This document shows, one piece after another, positions 58,965 through 64,000 of a DNA stretch of 64,000 nucleotides. The stretch lies in the NCBI GenBank assembly GCA_017307505.1, contig JAFKEE010000046.1:1-64000 (forward strand). Direction: 5' to 3'. Origin of the DNA: Acidobacteriota bacterium (lineage in GTDB: Bacteria > Acidobacteriota > Terriglobia > Bryobacterales > Bryobacteraceae). Below the pieces are notes generated by a model. It was not told the DNA's origin, made no database searches, and saw only the letters and a program-made list of their open reading frames with translations. The number at the start of each line of letters is the position of its first letter. Within the stretch, counting starts at the first letter, position 1. The translations under genes were made by a program, and so were the position numbers.

Positions 58965-59112
58965 GGAACACCATCCCGGGACTGGACAGCTTCGCGTTGT
59001 TCAGCGGAGTCGGCCAGGATGCGCCACCGGAAATCGCACGGCGCAGGGCCAGGCTCGCGTCATCGCGGTTTCCGGTTCCCGAACGCGGTGATCCGTTCCA
59101 GGTATCGCTCAT
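58957..59112 (-). CDS. 51-residue hypothetical protein
   Basis: ATG at 59112 with an excellent GGGAGG site seven bases upstream. Sequence begins MSDTWNGSPRSGTGNRDDAS and ends SSPGMVFHA. It is small and soluble, with one predicted helix (SLALRRAISGG). No family recognised. Its start overlaps the stop of an upstream small frame (ATGA) and its 3' end overlaps the next ORF, a pattern of coupled translation. Confidence 0.4.
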   Translation of the reverse strand: MSDTWNGSPRSGTGNRDDASLALRRAISGGASWPTPLNNAKLSSPGMVFHA

Positions 59113-59285
59113 GTTGATCCTCCCGTCGACGGCTGTCCGTTGCTGGCTGGGGGCTGACCGGCCCCATGGTCCAGGCGGTACATCGTCACGGTGACTTTCC
59201 GGTCGACTAAACCAGTTCCGGCCTTCCCTGCCGGAAGCACTTCTTCCCTAAACAGCCCGGCGGTCCGGGTGGACTCGAGTCCCAC
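59109..59285 (-). CDS. Possible small ORF at the head of the minus-strand run
   Basis: A frame free of stops from 59318 to a TGA that overlaps the next ATG (ATGA). It contains REEVLPAGKAGTGLVDRKVT and ends PSTGGST. GTG 59285 is one possible start, GTG 59240 and ATG 59183 are others. No family is recognised and the evidence is weak apart from the coupling. Confidence 0.2.
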   Translation of the reverse strand: MGLESTRTAGLFREEVLPAGKAGTGLVDRKVTVTMYRLDHGAGQPPASNGQPSTGGST

Positions 59286-59318
59286 AGGAGTCCAATACCC
59301 TATCAGTAATACTAGTAC

Positions 59319-59811
59319 TTATTCAGCTGAATTGTCCAAGTACCCTAGATCTGCCGGAACAATTGGACGCTCTGAATCCGACTGCGGGACAGGTTTGAAG
59401 GAGAATTGCGGCTTGCGTACTGAATCGTGACGGCGCTGTCTCATTTCGAGGCAACCAGTTTGAACCATACCCGGGCTGGGCACGCCCGACTTACGATACC
59501 CCAATGATTTGGGGTGGCTGCCAAGAGTTGGCCAGTGGCGTGCAAGTTCACCATTGGCGGGTTTCCGTTTTCAGGAAGCAGGCACCGGCTGCGCAAATTG
59601 TGCAGGGTGGCCGGGAAGCGGAAAGGCCAGCCGAAACCGGGCGAAGGGTTGAGTCTTCGAACAGAACGGTCCAATGCGCCGGGCTCGGCTCCAGGAAGCG
59701 GGCGGCCAGGGAGTTCAGACCAATGTCAAGTCTTCCCTTTGTCCTGCAGGGCGGGCCGCGGCCAATACCAAGCGGATGGCGGGCCGCCCTGCTGTGAGAT
59801 TCGATACGACC
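59319..59811. other. Intergenic region, little recognised
   Basis: About 490 bases between the minus-strand small ORFs and the divergent H-box/REC hybrid. Composition is less GC-rich near 59290-59420, as expected for divergent promoters. Frames of 61-77 codons exist on the minus strand but their composition is not protein-like. No hairpin or RNA gene seen. Confidence 0.35.
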
Positions 59812-60912
59812 ATGACTGACTCCATCGATACACAATTCCAGATCACGGCACTGGATCACATGGACCGTCTTTGCGCGATCGGTCGGGATGCGAGCCGGCT
59901 GACGCACGACCTGAACAACCAGTTCACGACGATTCGAGGCTTCTGCGAGATCATTCTTGGAAATCTCCCGCACGATCACCCACTCTCCGACTTCGCGCAA
60001 GAGGTTTCCCGGTCCTGTGGGCGCGCACTGGAGACGCTGAAGAGCCTGCCCGCCTCTCCAGCGCCTCCAGCGGCGAAGCTTGATTCCTCGGCCTTGATTT
60101 CCACGCTGCTCGAGGCCATCGCCAATGCGCCCGCCGAGTGGCCGATGATTGAGACGAGTTTGCCAGCGACGGAGATTGCGATCCGGGCGTCGGCGGAAGA
60201 GCTGTCCGCCGTGGTCAATGAAGTTCTGCGATTTGTTTGCGCCAACTCCGCTCCTTCCGGAACGGTGACCATCACGGTTCAGTTGTGCGAAGGCACAGCC
60301 AGGATGCAGTTCCTGCTTTCGAAGCCGCGTGGAGCATGGAATGCCGGCACAGACGGCAGGATGTCGCTGATGATTGTGACAGCCGGGCTGGACCAGCTTG
60401 GCGGCAGTCTGACCGCCACGTCCGTACCGGGCGGTGAAGCAGCAGTGAAAGTCACGCTGCCGGCCTGTTTCCGGCAGCCCGCGGAGCCTTTGAACCGGAC
60501 TGTCGTCAAACACTCCGCGCCCGCCGTACCTGCCCAGGCCCCCACCATCCTGGTGGTGGACGACGAGGATCCGTTCCGCCTGCACATCCGTAACTATCTG
60601 ACAGAACAGGGTTATCAAGTTTCAGAAGCCGGCAATGGCCGGGACGCCATGCTTCAGTTGAGCCGCACGCGGCACAATCTGGTCCTGCTGGACATTTTCA
60701 TGGCGGAACCGGACGGATTTGAGACACTGCGCCGCATCCGTGCATCCTATCCTGCCCTGCCGGTGGTCGTGATGTCGGGCGCCTCCATGGAATACCTGCA
60801 CGCCGCCACGCTGCTGGGCGCGACCGAGGCGATTTCCAAAGTGGAAGTGTCCTCGAGGCTGGGCAGCATCGTTCGCGACCTCACCGTGTGCCAGACGATT
60901 TCAACCCGCTAA
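59812..60912 (+). CDS. H-box/REC hybrid protein with degenerate ATPase region
   Basis: 366 residues from MTDSIDTQFQITALDHMD; the frame is open to 59674 but upstream sequence is Arg-rich and poor. DHp hairpin at about 18-85 with phospho-acceptor His in SRLTHDLNNQFTTIRGFCEI. Residues 105-230 occupy the place of the HATPase: AEELSAVVNEVLRFVCANSA stands for the N-box (NxxxNA) but without its proper Asn pattern, and no DxGxG or GTGLG box precedes GGSLTATSVPGGEAAVKVTL. REC at about 245-362: ILVVDDEDPFRLHIRNYL, phospho-Asp in LVLLDIFMAEPDGFETL, MSGAS and ISKV. It probably receives or relays phosphate rather than hydrolysing ATP. Confidence 0.75.
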   Translation: MTDSIDTQFQITALDHMDRLCAIGRDASRLTHDLNNQFTTIRGFCEIILGNLPHDHPLSDFAQEVSRSCGRALETLKSLPASPAPPAAKLDSSALISTLLEAIANAPAEWPMIETSLPATEIAIRASAEELSAVVNEVLRFVCANSAPSGTVTITVQLCEGTARMQFLLSKPRGAWNAGTDGRMSLMIVTAGLDQLGGSLTATSVPGGEAAVKVTLPACFRQPAEPLNRTVVKHSAPAVPAQAPTILVVDDEDPFRLHIRNYLTEQGYQVSEAGNGRDAMLQLSRTRHNLVLLDIFMAEPDGFETLRRIRASYPALPVVVMSGASMEYLHAATLLGATEAISKVEVSSRLGSIVRDLTVCQTISTR

Positions 60913-61016
60913 GATGTTGGCCCACATCGTTCTTTCTGTCTCACCCTCCGTGCTAAACTGAGAAGGATCCTCACCCTGCGCGGCGTCAGCCCGTGGGTAT
61001 CATCAGGACAAAACCA

Positions 61017-61217
61017 ATGGCAAAGCTCAAGCTGAAAACACACAAAGGCGCGTCCAAACGGTTCAAGAAGACCGGGACTGGCAAGATCGTTCGCAATCAT
61101 GCGTTCGCCCGCCACATCCTGACCTCCAAGTCCCGTTCGCGGAAGCGCAAGCTCGGTCAGTCTGTGGTCGCTGATGCGGCCGATCAGGCGAAACTGTCCG
61201 AGATGCTGCCCTACTAG
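61017..61217 (+). CDS. rpmI: 50S ribosomal protein L35
   Basis: 66 residues from [17 protein letters not shown], the typical bL35 start and length. It continues [20 protein letters not shown] and is highly basic. Located before rplT as in most bacteria, but infC, which normally precedes it, is absent; a two-component gene lies upstream instead. A CTAAACT -10-like sequence at about 60954 may provide its own promoter. Confidence 0.95.
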   Translation: MAKLKLKTHKGASKRFKKTGTGKIVRNHAFARHILTSKSRSRKRKLGQSVVADAADQAKLSEMLPY

Positions 61218-61365
61218 GGCGTAGGGCGAGCGCGCCGAGCGCGGGGCACGTGCCCGAGCCGCCGCCCGTCAGGCCCCGTAAGGAGCCTGTTCAACTCCGC
61301 CTCTTTTTGCGGCGGACCCAGTCGCCCAAGCCGTTCGGGATGGGCATTCAAACAGGAGACGAAAC

Positions 61366-61722
61366 GTGCCAAGAGTTAAACGATCTACGAATCGCCGCGA
61401 CGCGCGGCGGAAAACGCTGAAGCTGGCAAAAGGCTTCTTCCTCACAAAAAGCAAGCTCTACCGTGCCGCGCAGGAGGCCGTCGAGAAGGCCCTGCGGTAT
61501 GGTTACATCGGCCGCCGCCGCAAGAAGCGCGAGTACCGTGCGCTGTTCATCCTGCGTGTCAACGCCGGATGCCGCGCCAATGGCACCAGCTATTCGAAGT
61601 TTATCGGCGGGCTGAAGAAGGCCGGCATCGAACTGAACCGCAAGATCCTCGCAGACTTGGCTTTGAATGAACCGAAGGCTTTCTCGGCGCTGGTCGAGAA
61701 GGCTAAGGCCGCCTTCGTTTAG
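61366..61722 (+). CDS. rplT: 50S ribosomal protein L20
   Basis: 118 residues, matching bL20. [40 protein letters not shown] and [20 protein letters not shown] are family signatures. AGGAG precedes the ATG. Assembles early with 23S rRNA and often represses its own operon. The 148-base spacer from rpmI is long enough to hold a regulatory leader. Confidence 0.96.
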   Translation: MPRVKRSTNRRDARRKTLKLAKGFFLTKSKLYRAAQEAVEKALRYGYIGRRRKKREYRALFILRVNAGCRANGTSYSKFIGGLKKAGIELNRKILADLALNEPKAFSALVEKAKAAFV

Positions 61723-61739
61723 AGTTCAGGAGAAACCTC

Positions 61740-62036
61740 ATGCACCCCATCCGGGAAGAAGAAGACGACATCCTGGCGCGCCTCGAAACCCGCCTGGAGA
61801 ACGTGACTGGCATCATCACCCGGCTGAAAGATCGAAATGCGGAGCTGGAAGCCCAGCTCCGCGAAGCCCTCTCCGCCCGGGAGGCAGCTGAGACAGCCGC
61901 TGCGGAAGCGCAGGAAGAGGCTGCTCGTATGCGTTCAGAAACCGAAGGGCTGCGCAGCCGCCAGAAACAGGCTGCCACCCGTATCAAAACCCTGCTGTCC
62001 CAGGTTGAGCAGATGGATTTGCTCACCGAAGGCTGA
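61740..62036 (+). CDS. Coiled-coil protein, ZapB-like position
   Basis: 98 residues, nearly all one amphipathic coiled coil with heptads (ENVTGIITRLKDRNAELEAQ, then LREALSAREAAETAAAEAQE). It begins MHPIREEEDDILARLETRLE. AGGAG lies eight bases upstream. It sits directly before zapA and resembles the small coiled-coil proteins that partner ZapA at the division ring (ZapB), although sequence identity cannot be judged for such proteins. Confidence 0.65.
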   Translation: MHPIREEEDDILARLETRLENVTGIITRLKDRNAELEAQLREALSAREAAETAAAEAQEEAARMRSETEGLRSRQKQAATRIKTLLSQVEQMDLLTEG

Positions 62037-62051
62037 GAGGGGAGAAACTAA

Positions 62052-62348
62052 GTGGACGCGGGATCGAACGAGAAGAAGTTGGTGCGTGTCACCATTTTCC
62101 AGCAGCCGTATACGCTGCGCTCCTCCGGCGAATCCGGTGATACTGAGGCACTCGCTCACGCAGTAGACGAGCTGATGAATCAGATTGCAACCCGGAGTGC
62201 CGGTGCGGATCCGACCCGCGTCGCTGTTTTGGCCTGCCTGCATCTGGCCGATAAGGTGCGCCAGCGCGAGCAGGACTACAACCGGCTTCGCGGCCGGCTG
62301 GAAGAGATGGAAGGCCGTCTCTCCGAAGCCCTGCAGACGGAAGACTGA
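62052..62348 (+). CDS. zapA: Cell division protein ZapA
   Basis: 98 residues from GTG 62052, with GGGAG upstream. VRVTIFQQPYTLRSSGESGD and ALAHAVDELMNQIATRSAGA followed by RVAVLACLHLADKVRQREQD match ZapA: an N-terminal beta-alpha domain and a C-terminal coiled coil. Binds and bundles FtsZ. Linked to the coiled-coil gene by 15 bases. Confidence 0.9.
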   Translation: MDAGSNEKKLVRVTIFQQPYTLRSSGESGDTEALAHAVDELMNQIATRSAGADPTRVAVLACLHLADKVRQREQDYNRLRGRLEEMEGRLSEALQTED

Positions 62349-62521
62349 CCCCGAATCGCCGCCCAATCAACCCCGTCCGCTTTTGAGTGATTCCTGACTG
62401 ATCCCTCCTTATGCCCGAACTGCTCGGGACTTCCCTGCCCCCCGGATTGTCCGCACCATCCTGATCGAAAGTGTCCCGCCGGCCTGCATCCAGGCCAGCG
62501 GAACAGACGGCTCGTTCCCTC

Positions 62522-64000
62522 CTACGGGATGGTCCAGCCGCCGCTGAGAACCCAGCCGGAGTCCCGCAGCAGAGGATCCAACGTCCGCTGATACAGATTC
62601 CTGGGGCCCGTCATCGGAGCTTTAAACACGACCGGGACGTTGAGGACGACGGCGCCGGCTTGCGACGTGACCTTCGTGGCGGCGGGGTTGATGGCACACG
62701 CGCTGCTGTCGAGCGCCGTTGAGGCAACGCCGGGCTGGACAGGTCCCAGGAAAAAGCCAACATCGCTGGAGTAGACCCAGATTCCATTGCCGGCCCGATC
62801 GTAGTGGAAGAAGCAGAAGTTCTGCGCGCCGGCGTCGGCGGCGTTCGAGATGAGGAACTGCGACCAGCCTCCGGTGGTGCCCCCGAATCCGGCCGGATCC
62901 GCGTAAGTGAGCTGGAACGTCTGGCTGGAGCCGGAGCCGGAGCCGGGCGCAACCTGCATTGCGCCCATAGGCGCTTGCACGGCGCTCCAGGCGCCCTTCT
63001 GGACCCACAGCGTGTCCTGTTCGCCGGCGCCATAGGCGCGAAGGTAGATGTTTTTGGTTGCGGTCTGTTTGAAGACGATTTCGGCCCGCAGCAATATCTC
63101 CGCCCCGCTGCCAACCACGGAGGAGGTCTTCGTGTTCAGAGCGCAGAACGAGTTCTGCAGGGCGAAGCTGGCCGTTCCGGGCTTCACCGGGCCGACGAAG
63201 AAGCCACCTTCTCCATACAGCCAGAATCCGTCGCCATAGGCGTCGTAGTGGACGAAGCAATAAGGCTGCCCACCACCGTCCGGCGCCGCCGCCAGGAGAA
63301 GCTGAACCCACGGGAGCTGGTGGTAATCCGAAGTCATGGCATACCTGGCATTAAACACGGCCGTGGAACCGCCGCCCGCAGCCGGGCTGACACTCACCAC
63401 CCTGGGCGCAGTGTCGAGCACGGGGAAGTTGCCGATGTTCGACAGGCCGCCGCCGGGGCTGGGATTGAAGACTGTGATTCTGTTGCTGCTTGCCCCGAGA
63501 AGGTCGGAAGCCGGAATGGTTGCCTTGACCTGGGACGGGCTGACGTAGGTCGTTGGACGATCCTGGTCGTTCCACCGAACCACCGCGTCCGTCGCGAAAT
63601 AGGTGCCGTTGACGGTTAAGACCATGCCGGCGCTCCAGGCAGTTCCGCTCACCGGCGAGAGGCTCGTGATGGCAGGGACGCGACTGATAATGTTGACGAT
63701 ATTGGCGCCGGATGAGCCTCCGCCCAGCGGGGGATTATAGATCGTCACCAGACCGGTGCCCTTGACAGCCAGGTCGGCCGGCGTTAGTTCGAAGACCAGA
63801 TACTTGGGACCGTGGTAGTAGGTCTTGCGGTCTGAGCCGTTCCAGCGCGCAACGCTATTCTGCACAAAACCTGATCCAATGACGGTAAACGTATAGCCAG
63901 GGCTCCCGGCCAGCACCTGATAGGTGGAGAGCGTGTATAGGGTGGGCACAGGGTTCGGCAATGTGATGTTGGCGCTGCCCGACTTGCCAGGGTCCTGAAC
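62522..64000 (-). CDS. Secreted IPT/TIG-domain protein with duplicated C-terminal module, 5' part beyond the window
   Basis: At least 492 codons; the start lies beyond base 64000. At least two IPT/TIG immunoglobulin-like domains are visible (TYQVLAGSPGYTFTVIGSGF, ITSLSPVSGTAWSAGMVLTV NGTYF). Two copies of a module of about 120 residues close the protein: one at QPYCFVHYDAYGDGFWLY...NSFCALNTKTSS, the other at QNFCFFHYDRAGNGIWVY...SSACAINPAATK, each with two Cys, probably a disulfide. The module with NSQC.I...S...G and final W is a frequent acidobacterial surface feature. Location: outer surface or extracellular. Confidence 0.75.
   Translation of the reverse strand, partial: VQDPGKSGSANITLPNPVPTLYTLSTYQVLAGSPGYTFTVIGSGFVQNSVARWNGSDRKTYYHGPKYLVFELTPADLAVKGTGLVTIYNPPLGGGSSGANIVNIISRVPAITSLSPVSGTAWSAGMVLTVNGTYFATDAVVRWNDQDRPTTYVSPSQVKATIPASDLLGASSNRITVFNPSPGGGLSNIGNFPVLDTAPRVVSVSPAAGGGSTAVFNARYAMTSDYHQLPWVQLLLAAAPDGGGQPYCFVHYDAYGDGFWLYGEGGFFVGPVKPGTASFALQNSFCALNTKTSSVVGSGAEILLRAEIVFKQTATKNIYLRAYGAGEQDTLWVQKGAWSAVQAPMGAMQVAPGSGSGSSQTFQLTYADPAGFGGTTGGWSQFLISNAADAGAQNFCFFHYDRAGNGIWVYSSDVGFFLGPVQPGVASTALDSSACAINPAATKVTSQAGAVVLNVPVVFKAPMTGPRNLYQRTLDPLLRDSGWVLSGGWTIP

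Noticed and set aside
58732-59091. Plus-strand frame of 119 codons in the gap before the hybrid kinase
   Set aside because: Composition is Arg/Gly-rich without domains and no ribosome site; the minus-strand ORFs have better translation signals.
62349-62521. 6S RNA gene downstream of zapA
   Set aside because: The location is typical, but I could not find a long closing stem with a central bubble in this 170-base interval; a covariance-model search would be needed.

Overview
The window looks like a chromosome segment of a soil-type Acidobacteriota, most likely Bryobacterales (Solibacter/Paludibaculum-like). The evidence is high GC with strongly GC-biased third codon positions, an Oar-type TonB-dependent receptor with a CarboxypepD-like N-terminus and no SusD partner, the lineage-typical secreted IPT/TIG protein with a repeated C-terminal module, and hypothetical families with the [17 protein letters not shown] motif. 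This placement is from recognition, not a search.

Layout. 0-9 kb is an accessory region with tandem and dispersed short repeats: a small secreted protein, a TetR regulator behind a palindromic operator, an outer-membrane barrel, a DUF5946 protein, a 55-residue membrane protein, two further secreted proteins, a pair of lineage-specific hypotheticals and aquaporin Z. 9-13 kb holds a Tat-type serine hydrolase, a BNR/Asp-box repeat protein and a toroid lyase-like protein.

13-48.6 kb is a large plant-polysaccharide (probably arabinoxylan/hemicellulose) utilisation region. It has an ACS-type MFS transporter with a cytoplasmic GH43, a GH9, a GH51, a second secreted GH43 with a beta-trefoil tail, two tandem giant GH54 enzymes, four alpha/beta-hydrolase esterases (three paralogous, with an N-terminal E-set domain), a carboxylesterase, a subclass B3 metallo-beta-lactamase-fold enzyme, a TonB receptor, an orphan TAXI binding protein and an unassigned large glycosidase-like protein. 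Two paralogous transmembrane proteins (16160-17707 and 32406-33935) join a predicted cytoplasmic winged helix to two extracytoplasmic malectin domains; they look like sugar-sensing one-component regulators. Candidate operators are a perfect dyad at 17755 and three LacI-type sites at 37559, 37697 and 39400.

49-57 kb is core genome: tRNA-Gly(TCC), a polyprenyl glycosylphosphotransferase, and an isc operon (iscR-iscS-iscU-iscA-hscB-hscA-iscX, no ferredoxin) with an IscR-type box over its promoter. 57-61 kb is a two-component region: an NtrC-type regulator coupled to a 94-residue H-box-only protein, a run of small overlapping ORFs, and an H-box/REC hybrid with a degenerate ATPase region. 61-62.3 kb is rpmI, rplT, a coiled-coil protein and zapA. 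The window ends inside a secreted IPT/TIG protein.

At all scales the plus strand changes from C-rich to G-rich near 16.15 kb irrespective of gene direction, which suggests a replication-strand switch or an old inversion.
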